Part shown: positions 40,301-53,500 of the stretch, piece by piece | Position numbering within the stretch: position 1 is the first letter of the stretch | Layout of the letters: every line of letters begins with the position of its first letter | Source of the DNA: Trichoplax adhaerens | Taxonomy: Eukaryota; Placozoa; Uniplacotomia; Trichoplacea; Trichoplacidae | DNA length: 64,000 nucleotides | NCBI RefSeq assembly: GCF_000150275.1 | Contig: NW_002060944.1 | Coordinates: 5,343,080 to 5,407,079, forward strand | Direction: 5' to 3' | The notes under the pieces: model-generated | Seen by the model: the letters and a program-made list of their open reading frames with translations, nothing else | What the model was told of the DNA's origin: nothing | The model's database searches: none | Made by a program: the position numbers and the translations under genes

Positions 40301-42773
40301 TAATTATAAGTTTTATTCTATGATGGCAGCATAATCAGATAGACTTGCTTTTTCTAAATCTTTTGTAGTTAAAATTAATCTTGCTTCGTTGATTTCATTT
40401 CAATTTCTTCTGCACAAGATCTTGTCTGGTTATTGATGAAGTATCTGTTTATATCATTGCACATATAGGTCTCTTCCACTTTCCACATCGTTCTACAAGT
40501 TGTAGTTCTAATCTTTGTAGTAATCAATCTCGTTAAGGAAGTATATCAAATATTTCATTCGGTAAGTTTAGTATTATATTTACTTCGACTGTAGGATTTT
40601 AGCAAAATTAGATATTTCATCCAACTTGGCTATTAATATTGCTAACGAAAACATAACAAAGGCTTGGCGTAATGACTATTTAGTACAAGTTTTATGCTAC
40701 GACACTTAATTTTGCCAGTGATTTGCTTGACTAGTACATTTCAATTTGTTTTGAGCGATTGCGGCTGTATTGTAACGAAAGGTTTGAATAACTTTAAGAA
40801 ATTATTGATATATTATTCTATCCATCGCTTGATTGATGATTAAATTCAGGCTTTCTTTAAAAACTGTATTTAAAAATATATGCTAACTAAAGCATTAAAC
40901 AGCACGAGAAAATGGTCTAGAATAGTGAGAGAAAATTTTATAATCTAATGCGAGTATCTTTATTTCGCCGTATCATATAGGGTTATATTTATTTTACCAG
41001 CTTTAGCAACTATATGGAGATTATCATGTATTGCTTGGTTATATTAATGTTAATCCCACCCAATATGACACCAAACGATTGGCAATGGAAGATAGGTTCA
41101 GTAGCATTGTTTCTAGCTTGGATTAACTTGTTACTATTCATGGAAAGGTAGATTAAGGCATCGTCTAAATTTGAGTTAATCAAAAAATATATTCTTTAGA
41201 GTCGGTGATAAAAATGTTCTATAGATACTGATTTTCTACCTTAAATATCATTCTTATTTAAAGGATCTCTTTCTTGGGCCTTTACGTGATCATGCTGAGG
41301 AACGTCTTAGTGACATTTTTGAAAGTAAGATTTCCTCATTTCTTATTAATATAAATTAAGGTCATAATTAAATAACTAGTCTCTCATCAAATGTATACTT
41401 CATTGATTTTTGATATTAAAATGGTAATTTTGAACTAATACATAATTTCAATCTCCTTTCGATTAGATTATTACCGTTGTTGTAATTTTTATCGTTGCCT
41501 TTTCTTTCGTATTTATCATTTTGGCTAAAACGGAGGTAAATCATTAATTATCAAACTTTAGCATATACTACGAATGAACCAATTCTAATCATATTTATAT
41601 TACTTTATTGAATCGTAAAGTTAACGACTTCAACTGCAAATAATTATATAAATTACTGAAGAGAGCTACATATTAGTAGTGTATTTATTAGAACTTTGAA
41701 TTTTATATAGGATGTTTTCAGCACTTTTCCACTAACTATGGTCAAAGTCTTGGTTATGATGGTTGGAGAATTAGATTATAATGATACGATCGTGAAAGCT
41801 ATTTCCAGTGGCCGGATTAGCTATCCCAATAATATCTTGCTACTGCTTATGTTTGTCATATTTATATTCCTAATGCCGATTCTGCTCATGAATTTGATGG
41901 TAATGCATATCAATGCACTCAATTGTGATTAATACTTGATGTATTGATAAATGTTACTGTTCATGTGCAAGCTATGGTAATCTACGAAATGAATTTTATA
42001 TAGATTGGTTTGGCTATTGGAGATATCGATAAAATTCAAAAGAATGCTATTTTGGGACGTTTAGCAATACAGATTGATTTCTTAGATGATCTGGAAAGAT
42101 CGCTACCTACCTGGCTTAGAAAGAAACTTTACTCAAGTTCTGTTGTACGAAGACCTCATACATTTGGATATAAGGTAGCTTCAGTAGCACGGCTTATAAA
42201 TGCGAAGCGAATAACTAGGAAGTAATCTAAATTCTGTAATTTTAGTGTATTTAAGTAGAAAATGAAAACATGGTCTATGACTTGTCATTAAAATTATTGA
42301 GTAATCCTCTAGAGTAAAAATTTATTGGAGTAACATCATAACTATCTTTGAGAGCAGTTCAAGCGTGAGTTAAATTACATTTCTTTCTTTTCAGCTCTAT
42401 TCAGTATTCTATGGCGATATAGCCCAACATGAAGACGATGATAATGAATTATGGGTGGAGGAATTTGAGAAACTTCATCGCGAAAGCGATTGGCAGAGAA
42501 AACAGTTCGTTCACTAAATTTGTAACAACACTAGAACTGCTACTTGCCTCAGTATGTATAATAAGTATCTTTATAAACACTTAATCTAATATAACATACA
42601 TTTTTCTTAGGATTAGAGCGCTATTTCATGAAATTGAAAAGATAACTATTGCATTAACGGATATCCAAAATAGCAATAGAAATGATCAGATTTTGCCAGT
42701 TGCACAAGACCCTGCATCACTGGATAGCCATTTGGCAAGAGAAGATAATCTAGATAATACCTCACAATTTTAA
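31375..42773 (+). CDS. TRPA: TRPA1-like cation channel, copy 2 (complete, 26 exons)
   Basis: Predicted 1115-aa TRPA-family cation channel. Exons: 31375-31440, 33736-33901, 34451-34626, 34735-34842, 35052-35258, 35705-35752, 36000-36173, 36317-36511, 36832-36915, 37021-37103, 37357-37518, 38009-38120, 38257-38423, 38570-38654, 38748-38807, 39019-39129, 39344-39414, 39715-39964, 40469-40561, 40981-41147, 41264-41324, 41467-41535, 41711-41899, 42004-42174, 42395-42504, 42611-42773. The start exon (MMKYRKKFSVAS...SVFN|GTAAGA) was chosen because it is short, basic, phase 0 and has a good donor, as in the other copies; it is 2.3 kb from exon 2 and less certain than the rest. Exon 25 ends at a weak donor (CA|GTTCGT) supported by alignment with copy 1. 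Nearly every exon length equals that of copy 1, so the two are close type A paralogues. Confidence 0.9.
31441..33735 (+). other. Intron 1 of TRPA copy 2
   Basis: A 2.3-kb intron, the longest of the cluster, assuming the start exon at 31375 is right. No coding sequence is seen. Much of it consists of diverged repeats (see 31717-32560); single related pieces such as ATTGCAATCAGTAGTTTA continue to about 33190. Confidence 0.6.
31717..32560. repeat. Diverged ~140-bp tandem repeat in intron 1 of TRPA copy 2
   Basis: A motif of the form GGTTACGATT...ATCAGTAGTTTATTAACTCAG recurs at 31717, 32089, 32232 and 32369. It is followed each time by a GGTAA/GCAAATA...AGTTTAGCGATA segment and then a TTGAGATA...CTGCTT segment. 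Spacings are 372, 143 and 137 bp, so the basic unit is about 140 bp with one longer interval. The copies are well diverged. Confidence 0.65.
34756..34941 (+). repeat. 93-bp tandem duplication covering most of exon 4 of TRPA copy 2
   Basis: The segment 34756-34848 (most of ankyrin exon 4 and its donor) is followed directly by a diverged copy at 34849-34941. The copy keeps CATCTTACATGTAAAAGAAA against CATCTTGCTTGTAAAAGAAA in the original. Its donor is mutated (TTAAGT in place of GTAAGT) and it has in-frame stops, so it is a dead pseudo-exon within the intron. The period equals 31 codons, close to one ankyrin repeat. Confidence 0.85.
36471..36764 (+). repeat. 147-bp tandem duplication of the exon 8 end and intron of TRPA copy 2
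   Basis: The segment 36471-36617 (last part of exon 8, its donor and adjoining intron) is repeated at 36618-36764. Shared runs include GGAGGACATGATAT, CCATATATTCT and GTAAATCGAAAG. In the copy the donor region reads CAAGTATTGG; the exon part stays open, but no upstream acceptor is evident. Confidence 0.85.
38570..39414 (+). other. Pre-S1 linker exons of TRPA copy 2
   Basis: Exons 14-17 (38570-38654, 38748-38807, 39019-39129, 39344-39414) carry MDRC, KYDFSYIDPGPAFEEE and SHELSRAVLDHKW, parallel to copy 1. The positions I align with human TRPA1 Cys621 and Cys641 are Thr and Val. Confidence 0.85.
39715..42174 (+). other. Channel core and TRP domain of TRPA copy 2
   Basis: Exon 18 gives S1 (LNLAIYLTYLFLLTYFAIQL) and a Thr-rich S1-S2 loop with sequons NYS and NTS. 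Exon 19 gives S2 (ending NLVKEVYQIFHS). Exon 20 gives S3-S4 with PNDWQW and FLAWINLLLF. Exon 22 gives S5. Exon 23 gives the pore MMVGELDY (filter acid about residue 925) and S6 (FLMPILLMNLM). Exon 24 gives IGLAIGDIDKIQ...LPTWLRKKL. The exon 18 donor was placed at AAG|GTAGAA; the frame runs on to a stop at 40037-40039 if it is not spliced. Confidence 0.92.
42395..42773 (+). other. C-terminal exons of TRPA copy 2
   Basis: Exon 25 (42395-42504) is acidic and ends ESDWQRKQ, matching ELDWQKKQ of copy 1. Exon 26 (42611-42773) begins IRALFHEIEKITIALTDIQ, the likely coiled coil, and ends TSQF-stop. If exon 25 were not spliced, the protein would end three codons later and lose the coiled coil. Confidence 0.78.
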
Positions 42774-44521
42774 ATCAATTACAGACCATAACAAACAAGG
42801 GATGCTATTACCGCATAACTTTGCGTCTAAATTAGTAGGTTGATTCGAAAAATTTATTCTTATTCAAGTACACGATAAATATAGTTTAAAGTAGAAATTG
42901 CATTCATCTCTCATCTCTAACACTTCGTCTGCTAAAACTAACTTGAAAGTAGGATAATAACTTATTAGGACGGTAATGAATATTGGTACGCTTCGTAAAT
43001 ATAAACTTAATTAATATTGGTTCTAATGTTGAATCTACTAAATAATTAGATATCAAACTAGTAGCAAAGATCAGATATCTATTTTAAATAAATCCTGTTC
43101 TACAAACATTATTTTTAACAAATGTATGTGGCCTATATTGCTCATAATGTATAATGAGAAAAATTAGCTAGTTATGATTATGTATTGGTATTTAGCTTTA
43201 TATTCTATCTCACAGATTACTTGTAACATTAACAATGCCTTTACTTCACATTACATATTTCAAAGAAGTAGAGACGATATTTCCATACTCATATATTAAT
43301 TTAGTTAAAATGAGTTACAAACAGCGGTACATTGGCATACCTGTGCATGTTTTATATCATACAAAATTGATAAAAGCGACCAATGTATTAACGGTCCATC
43401 ATGCTAGGGCAAATGCTTACTTTCCTCTACCTCTAATCCAGTAATAAATGAACATAGTTATCGATAGAATATTTGAGTTAGCCTGATAGCTAATTGGCAC
43501 GAAAAAGAAAGCATCTACAATTCATCAATTTTTTAATTATTATGCAACAGCGATTAAGTAGCTATAGCCCTGCAATTCTGTATTTACAAGCGATATTTTT
43601 ACAATTATTGTACATATCTATTATATGAAGGCTTATAATCAATACTAGGAATAAGTTACATATGCTCTAGTGCGTCCCAAGCATATCGATGGAGTATTGC
43701 GTACGGTAGTTATACTGCATTTATGCAGGATATCATGATATAAATATTTTTGATAGAAAAATTATAAAGTTAAGATTTGCCCCTGATTGATAATGAAAAT
43801 CGTTTGATTATTAGCAGATATTGTAAACATTTAGACTACCAATCCTTTATAACGTTTAATGAGCTTGCTCATGTTGATTGGATATATAAGACCTCCATCA
43901 TTTTTAGTAATTACATTAAATGAAGTTTCTGCAAGTTAAACTAATACACTCAATACCATAATAATTCTTGCATTCAGATTACGTAGGATGGATGAAAAAC
44001 TGTAGATAAAGGTATATTGCCGATTTACCACATCTTTCAATAAAAATACCTTACTTACATAGTCGATCCTTGCTACTCTATGATTCTACCTGTCTATTTC
44101 TAAAATGGAAGAATGCTATAAAGCATCAGCTTACTAGAAATTAGATATAACGATACTTAATAGACAGAGTCAAATTATCTGCATCATTACAATTAACAAT
44201 CTGTTGATCATATTGTGACATGGAAATAATTCATTTATCTCTGTTGTTGCTATGGCTTAGGACAACAGATTGATTTATAATTGAATAGGGCTTTATTTTA
44301 TCAGTATCATCCAAATAAAGCACGGGTTATATCAAGTGACCTTTTACGTCAGTCTGCAACCTTATGCATTATTTAGCAAAGTAAATTTGGATAATATTTT
44401 GGTGCAGTAAGAATGTAATATGACTATAGTTTACAATTTTAATTGGAATGCCATTAGAAGATCTTGTCGATGTCTGAAATTAATCCATTCTTGAATCAGT
44501 CAAATCAACAGTAACAGTAAA
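42774..44521. other. Intergenic region between TRPA copies 2 and 3
   Basis: About 1.75 kb that should hold the 3' UTR of copy 2 and the promoter of copy 3. An open frame at 43235-43444 has no recognisable domain or homologue in the other intergenic gaps. No other feature was seen apart from a possible polyadenylation signal at 43087. Confidence 0.55.
43087..43092 (+). terminator. Possible polyadenylation signal of TRPA copy 2
   Basis: AATAAA, 314 nt after the stop codon of copy 2. The position is plausible, but the hexamer is common in DNA this rich in A+T. Confidence 0.3.
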
Positions 44522-47500
44522 ATGCCAAGAAAGCCTACAATTACTAGAAATGGGAGTATCTTTGATGCAGCAAAGGTGAATCCTGCTCATGACATAATTC
44601 AGGTAGGAAATCAATCATTTTTATGAGTAGTTAATGCAATCGTTTCGTATTAACATCATCACAATTCGCGATTGATCTTGATACGTATAATCTAATCCTA
44701 GTGATAGCTATGTGTCTAATTAAATATCTTTGCTTAAATCTTTTTAGAATAAAGTTAGTAATATTTTCTCTATTATTCCTGTAATTAAATTAATGTTCGC
44801 ATACGAGATTTTATTGAGTAGTATTTTTAGCAGATTAAGCGCTACAGAACTGTCATAGTAATACACCTGATTACAGTTATCTTTTATTACACTATGAATC
44901 TACCAGGTGAAATTTTCCTATTTCAAATTGACTATAGTGCGCTATCTCCATATTATTAGTTTTACTTTTACTATGTAACGCTAATTTTAATTAGTAATGG
45001 TGTTGATCACGTTGGATATTTACCATATTATACATTGAAAAGTAGCTATAATTTATTTAATAATTGTGTGTTGCTTAGCCAATTCATCAAAAGTGGCTAT
45101 TGTTCACATTTACGATGACATTTATCTGGAAAACAAAAATTAACCAATTGTATTAATCGAACTATATTTTTCTGCCTACTAGGCATCGAAAAATAGCGAT
45201 ATGCTGCTTTTACAGCACTATTTACCCCGCAGAGGTACAAATATCAGTAATAACTCTATTGACCGCAATCATTTATCATCGTTACACTATGCTGCAAGAA
45301 ACGATGACGTGGAAAGGATTGAAGCAATCATTTCTCATAGTTCAAGCGGTATGTCCAATTGGATACAGACTACTAAGACTTTGTTAACAGTTTTAGCATC
45401 AGTGTTCTTCTGCGTAATGATTTTACTGATTTCAATTTCACAACTTGTGCATTACCGTATAGTATAAATTACAAAAGATGCTAAACATTTTAATGCAATT
45501 AAACTTAGAAACACCAAGTTGTAGTCCAACTATTGCATATTGTTATGTTTTTAGTAATGAGTTCACTCCGTGAGTAAGATTTGTAACTAATATTTATTAT
45601 TGATGATCGGTATTTATAGCTACATCAGGTTACATATCAATACGATTACAATTTATACTTCCTACTACAATTAGTAAATTATCAGTCCGTCTTTTACAAT
45701 GTTATCCCTTACAGTATTAATTGACCGTATCATCATGCGCCGATCAATTTATTAGACTTTTGGACGTCTTCGTATCAATATTAACGTGACTTAACGTCAC
45801 TTTTCTACAATGATGTTTTACTGATTCATAATAATTTGATGAATTGTATTAGATGTAAATATCAAAGGGCTCGATAACATGACTCCATTACATTTAGCAG
45901 CTACATCTAATAAAGTTGCTGCTTTAAGGACGTTACAAATGTATAATGCAGATTCTTGTGCCCAAAATTCTGAAGGTAATATACCACTACATTGTGCAGC
46001 AAAAGCAGGAAGTTTAGATGGTTGCAGGGTTAGTAACTCCTTTTACTGACACCCTCACGTAAATTTATTTTTTTCTTGCCTAAAAAGGTGTAAATTTAAC
46101 GGAAAAGTCTAAGTTTCTTATCGTTTACTCTTAAATTCATACCCAATTACTTTGTAAATAAGAGTAACAGTTTTGCTGACAGCATTTAAATATTAGATTT
46201 AGCAAGTACGTATCTCGAACATGTTAGATAGATTTATATGTACGGAAGTAGAAAGATAAAGGAAACAAACATAAATAATAAATTAAACTTTATTTAATGA
46301 CAGCCTTTCATTTAATCACGCCTCTAAATGATAGTATTTGCTAAATACTTTTATATCGATTTTACTAGTAGTATCGCATCGCATGTAAGATCAATCTCAT
46401 CTAGGCATTCTAACTATTCTAAGATTTCGATTTTATTGATTGATACATAAAAGGTCTAAGAAAATAGAAATATCGGAGCTCATTGTGTCGTAATGGATAG
46501 TAGCTAGCTAAGATTCCTTTTTAGTTAGTTAGTCGGTTGAATGGTCAACTAGTTTTTCAATTGATATTTAATTGTAAAGACTATAATCTTGGGTGCCAAG
46601 ATTCCTTCAGTAATAAATGATAGTAAATCTCTAACTATCTCGTCTACATCATCTGTGACGCTATAATTATACCATAGTATTCGGTCGTTAGAACTGAATT
46701 ATTTGGTGATATAGCTAATCTTGCCTCTTTAAGTTAGTAAGTGGTGTTCTCCGCAAGGATTGGCGTGTGTAGACTACTTTGTCACTAGTGGTGTGTGACA
46801 CCACCTAAGTTAATAACAGATCTAGATCGTAATAACTGTTCAGTGCCCTCACTTTAAGTTATTGTTTCTTACAGATATTGCAATTAGTCTATTTATCTTA
46901 GACTAATAACATCACTTATGAATTTCTATTACAGGAATTACTTAGCAAACAGCCATTTACGATAGATTGCATAAATAGAAACGAAGCAACGCCATTACAT
47001 ATGGCTTGTATCGGCGGTCATGCATCGGTTTGCCTAGAATTAGTAAGCTAAAAGTACCTTTGAAATTATAGAAAGAGGTCTCACTTAGTTGTATTTTGTT
47101 TTAGCATAAAATGGTAACTAACCAATAGGAGTTTTACAGATTAATCGTGGGGCTGATATTATGGCTAAAACTGCTGATGGTAGTTTACCAATTCACATAG
47201 TAGCTAAGCAAGGTAATGTAAAAATTATGGAGCTATTACTTTCAGCTTACACAGCGAAATATTCTCGCCGAGAAGATTACATCATGGAATGCAATTATGA
47301 TGGTGCTTCAGTTTTACATCGAGCCGTACAAGGGCGTCAAGAAATGGTATAATCAATATTTCATTCTTTGCGACTTGCTTATATGTTATTATAGCAACAT
47401 TAGCGAATTACTTCACTATTCATTTTTTCGTGGTCTTAAGTCTTTTCATTTCGATTAGATATAAGTTTATGCAATATTCTGAGTATTGTTTATTTATTCT

Positions 47501-50500
47501 TGCCATAACTGTTATATTATAACAAAAAGTGATAAAATGGATTTGCTGACTCATAACTTATCATCTATAAATCTTAAACATACTCGATTAAATACGAGAA
47601 TGGCAGCATCTACTACATTCCAGATAGAATACAGTGCATGTTCCTACTTTTTCCAGCCGATTCTATACATAAGTACATTCTATCATACAGTTAAATCAAT
47701 TGCGATACTGTCAAATTATAAAATCCCTGTACTCCATCATATCGATAAAATCTTATATTTAAAACAGCTAATAGCTTTCCTACGTAAATAATTTTAGGCT
47801 ATTCAGTTTTGCTTAGACAATGGTGCAGATACTTCTGTTCGTGATGTAAGTTCAAGAAATCTGTAGTTGCTATCGGACTCATTTTGTTATCCTAATGATA
47901 GACTTATTTGCAAAAAATAGCAAATTAACGCATATCTGATAATTGCCTACTAAAATATTTAGATATAGATTCTTTGGATTAATTAGGGACTTCTTTTCTT
48001 CCATATCATTAATTAGAAGCGTGGATTTACTCCTTTACACTATGCCGCAATCAGTAATCACAGCTCATTAATGCAACTACTAATACAAACAAAACCTGCA
48101 ATCGATGCACGCGATGATGATCACCGAACCCCATTACACCAAGCAGCAATATTTAGTTTTATCGACATTATGGAAATATTAATCAAGGCGGTAGGTATTT
48201 AAAATCAAGCAGAATCCTTGGCATATTAATTGCGCTATTTGGTATAGTATTGGGCTTCGTATATTCTCTTTGTGTATGTGAGCCAAAAAACTTCTGGATT
48301 CCTTTATTTTTATAATATAGTAAAATAGATTTCTATTTGATCACAAGTGACCGCGTAAATGATTTCTCCTAATGAAGTAGCGTGGAATTAGATTCTAGCT
48401 TAATTTCAGACCATTATCTTCTTATATGTATTGAATTGATGTACTTTAAACTGTTTATGGCAACTAATGCTAAAAAATTTTGTAAACAGTCATTTAATGA
48501 TATCCTAATTCAGTAGTTTGCTCTTATTTTGATAGGGAGCTAGTATCGATGCTAGTGACAAAGAACAAAATACACCATTGCTCCTAGCTGCTTATAGAAA
48601 TAAGATTGAAGCAGTACAATATCTAATCGACCTCCATTGCAATATTCACGCTAATGATATTAAAGGAAGAAATTGTCTGCACTTAGCTATTGCCGGAAGC
48701 AACGATGAATTGGAGTTACTAAATTATTTATTATCAGTAAATCGATATCTAGTTATCCTAATGTTCTCGATGCTGCCTAAGCAATTCTAATTACAGCATA
48801 TGTAAACATTTGGGGAAAGATGTCTACTATTAAAGAAAATAGTCATGGTGTAATCTATCATCTCTATTTTAGATTTATAAAGTACCATATCTTGAATCCA
48901 CTGATAACTACGGGAAAACTCCGTTACATTATGCTTGCCAAGATGGAAAATACAAGGTATGTTCATTTCAGAAATTTTCTAGTGTATCAATTTTTAAATT
49001 TTATTCTAAGTGAGCCGTTAAAAATTCGCTTAATGATGGCTATGGCTAACCATTTATTATGACAGATTGTTAATTTACTATTAAAGTATGAAATAAATGT
49101 TTACCTGGTCGATCAAGATGGCAATAACTGCTTCCATTTAGCATGCAAGTAAGTTTATTATAAGTAATAAGTAGCTGTTAATGCTATGATAATTGTGTTA
49201 CGTATCTTAAGATTTAATGTAACCATTAAAATAATATAGGAATAGTTATCCTGATATTGCAGAGCTGCTATTAAACCATTCAGCTGGTCTATTGAATAGT
49301 GAAAATGCAGATAACTGCAATGGCTTGCATATCTCCGTGATTAAAGGATGTCCTAGTACCGTTAGATTGCTACTTCAACATGGGGCTGAAATTGATCGAA
49401 GGTTAAACCAAGAAAATTTAGCTTAGCAACTTTGTGCTTACTATTCGTAATTTTAATCTTATCGATTATTTTTGTGATAGAAATGCTAGCTATAGCACGC
49501 CACTAGATACAGCTTGTATGAATGGTTCTCACCAGATTGTTCAATTATTAATTGATCATGGTGCAGCTCTCAATACATTAAATCGATCTGGGGTACAAAT
49601 TGTTTAAACAACAATAATTACAGGGCGATCGATAATCCAGTTCTGCATTCTACAACTGTATATTGCTAAACTGATAATTTACAAACATAAATTTTCTCGT
49701 ATTCCCGGATATTTCTTTTAGGAATCAGCATTGCACATTGCAGCAAGACATGGCAAAGCAGATATTGTTAAACTTTTATTAAATTGTGGAGCGGACTGCA
49801 CAATTGAAAATAACCGTCAAAAAAATAGTCTAGAGATTGCAATCCAGCACGATCAACAAGGTGTAGCCATTGAAATCGCCACCAAGCCCAAGTAAGAAAT
49901 TATAGAAATAAACGTAGGAATTGATTTTGCCGAAGATTTGAACACATCATCATCTCTTCTATATAAGCAAATAAATTTAGTATCAAATTCTAGTAACTAA
50001 AATTAAATAGGAGCAATTTTTTCAGCACCAGAATTGATTTTGCTAAAGATATAAGTGTATAAGCAGCTTATGCTAATGTAGCTATTTGATTTATTAATAA
50101 ATTTCAGTACATATATTTAAAAATAAGTAATCCATCTGGTGTAGTTATAGATGGTACTTAAGCATCTACGTAGACCATCAACTCATCCAAGATAACTGTA
50201 TAAATAAAAGTGCCATCGAACTTCAGCATGTATAATCAATATTGAACTGGTTTAGTTTTAGGAATGACTTTGCTAACAATTCCGAGAGAATAACAAGTTC
50301 ACATATCTGCAGTGTTTGACTTTGCTATCTAATATAAAGGAAACAAGTATTGCATATTCATTTAATGGTCAGAATTAATTTCTCTACCATACTTCACAAA
50401 TAAGCAAACCAGTTAAATTTTAGCCGTATACTGATTTTATTCCATCACCTGCCATTTCTAACTAATGGAAACGCAAGGTATATTTGAACTTTGCTACTGT

Positions 50501-53500
50501 AAGTGACCTACTGCCTACTCAATCATCAGATTTCCAAAGTCTCATGGTCAAATTAAATTTTAGATCTATAGGATGACATTCAATTATATTACAATTCTTA
50601 TTCATTTATCCCGTAGCAGGATGAAAGGGAACCCGTTCTGCTAAGTGTAATTAGTGTGTAGATCATGCAAAGAAATTTATAACAGCGGATTTTATTACTG
50701 ATTCTCTACCGATTGAGATACCGTACTATGTAAAAGTAAAACAAGCTCTGGCAAGTAATGAAAACTTCTTACAATAGTAGATCATAGGAATAAAGGACTA
50801 AAAACTATAATAACAGAAAAACTTAGATACGTAAATATGTTATCTAACTTGTTTACAATATGACTATGGCGAACAACATCATTAAACACTTATGGAACTT
50901 AATATGAGAATAAAATTCTATGATTAGTATTACATTCTACGAAGCTGAAATCAATATATTTGAATCATCACAAATGTTACTTAAATATACCCTATTATTG
51001 TCAACAACCTAAGATTTTGGTATTATTTTTAAGTTATGCCTAATTTACTTCTACATAAAATTTGACAACATTAGCTTGTCTAATAACTTCACTACACAGG
51101 AATATAAATTCTACTACAAAATGAGATTATGCAATATTTCTTTTAGCGTATATGTTTACACCAATTTCTAGGTCTTATTTTCTTGTTCTTGTTAATAGAA
51201 ATCGCGATCTTTTGCTTAAAGTTGGTAAAGAGAACATAACAACAATGCAATCAATTATCCAAAAGATGCCAAAAGTTGCTTCGGTTAGTTAGAATCGTCA
51301 CCAGCTTAAATATTTTCTTTTATAGCACATATACCGTACATATAACCTAGACCAAGTTAGTTAAGAAGGATCCCTACTATCGGCAATTTTTACGAATTTT
51401 TTTCCATCAGCTCAATTTTAAAGCATCAATCTATACTTTTTCAAACCTAAAATATTTCATCAACTTTATACATCGCATTATTTCGATATTGTATCCCACT
51501 ATGTAGGAAGTGATGAATACCTGCATTAAGAAATCGTCAACATTTGATCGCGAAGGCAAGAATATCTATACAGTGAGTTAATTTCATTATTTTGGCTGTT
51601 TTTCCTTTAGAGTAGAAAAGATAGGATGGAGAAATATACTTTAAGAATAATTTAGAGAATGAAATAAAAAGACCGCATTAAACTAGATACCAATGATAAC
51701 CTTAAACTGAATATGTTCTTATTCTCTATAAGCTAATGAGAAGTAAACTGCATGGTAGCTAATGACAACTCAAATTTCATATAGCGCTATCATTTTATAT
51801 TTATGAAATTACAGATAGTATATGATTTTACTCTGCTTGAACCTGGAGAGGAATTGGAAGAGATGTACAATTTACCCAAAGGAATACATAACTTAAATGC
51901 ACTAACAGTAACGTATCAGCATATAGAATTATTTCGTAGAATAGGGACAAAAATATGATGATAAACCGTCAGAACGACTAGTCGTCTCTCACAGCATGCT
52001 AGCTAGAACGATCAGCGTAACTTTAGTCATATCATAATTGGTTTTTGCGTATACTTTTGCAACTAAGCCACTTCTACAATTTAGAATTTGACACTATTTA
52101 AACTATATACGATTTTCAATATGCAGAAAAATGACTGTTTAAAATGTCCTACCCGTATTTATTACCTATAGTCTACTAATACGACAACATCAAGTTTTAT
52201 TAATAAGCTTAGCTTATAACAAAAACTTGAAGCGTAAGGAAAAGCTTTCCCAGTACAAAGCATTTCTTAGCAAGCTGAGAGTTTATTTTATTTCGAAAGG
52301 AATTAATATGACAATTAATATCAGTTTTACGTTCTTTGTACAAGATTTGTGAAATCGTTATAGCTATATTTAGTCCATTAGCCTAATTATCTCATATATT
52401 ATCTTATCACTATTGCAACAGACAATCGTCTCATCTAATCACGTCGGTCTCCTCGAACATCCACTTTCTGCAAGATTGTTAGATACTAAATGGTTAATTT
52501 ACTATGCTTGTAATCTGTTAATGGTCATCTAATATATAGTGATATTGACGTTGTTGGTTTAATACGTGATCCGTCATCAATCTTAGGTCGCATTTTGGTC
52601 GAAGAGTCTACGTATTCAACTTAATGATTAATATCTTATTCATCGTGGCTTTGACAGCTTATGTTCTCAATATTGAAGATTATTTTAATTCAGCTTATAG
52701 TAAAGTCCACCTAATAGGACTTCAGCCATCGAATGCTTTTTCAGGAAATGGCAAACCCGCTAGTCGTTCAATTTCTGCCTTTTCTAATTCAACCAGTAAT
52801 GGTACCGTAATTGATGTAAGCGAAAAGAGTAGAAATGTTATACTGTTTTAACTATTTTAGTAACTACTCGGCAACATATCTTTACAGTCATCAAATCTTT
52901 ACAATCTTTATGAAAATCTATAATTTAAATGTATTTAACCGAAATTTAAAATATCTAACTTATTAGGATATTGCGAGAAACCATTCGTCAATTCCTATTC
53001 TTAAAGCTCTTATTCTAGTATTTTCGATCGTTAATTTGATTCGTGAGATTTTTCAGCTCTATCATGAGGTAATGTAATCTATCACCAAATCACTAGTATT
53101 GAAAATGTACTCCCTTTTCTAAGTAGTTTATCGGTCTATCCATCACTTTTTCTCGTATTCTTCACTATTATTTACTATTTTAAGTCACCTTGACTTAATC
53201 GACGAATTAATCTACTTTGACATCTCTAGAAGTGGAAATATTTCCTTTCCTATGAGAATTATTTTGAAATCGCCCTGCATACCAGTGTAATTGCCTTTGC
53301 CGTAGGTCCCGGAACAAGTTCTTATTTTTGGGCAATTGGAACATTTTCAGTTCAATTAGCATACATAGAATTAGTGATGTTCTTAAGAAAGTGTGTTGGA
53401 TAGTTAATTTAATTTAACCACCATCTTAGACATCTCACGGTTAATGTATATATATATATATATACTTGGGACAATTATCAGTAATATTCTGTATTCTATA

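Noticed and set aside
43235-43444. 69-codon open frame between copies 2 and 3
   Set aside because: No recognisable motif, no splice context and no counterpart in other gaps.
45349-45467. Hydrophobic extension of the exon 2 frame of TRPA copy 3
   Set aside because: It is read-through into the intron after the conserved phase 1 donor; copies 1, 2 and 4 all splice at the same point.
47486-47791. 101-codon open frame before exon 6 of TRPA copy 3
   Set aside because: Lies wholly within intron 5 and ends at the acceptor region; no similarity to anything known.
49919-50560. Faint ~114-bp periodicity in intron 13 of TRPA copy 3
   Set aside because: Similarity between units is too weak by eye to call a repeat without a dot plot.
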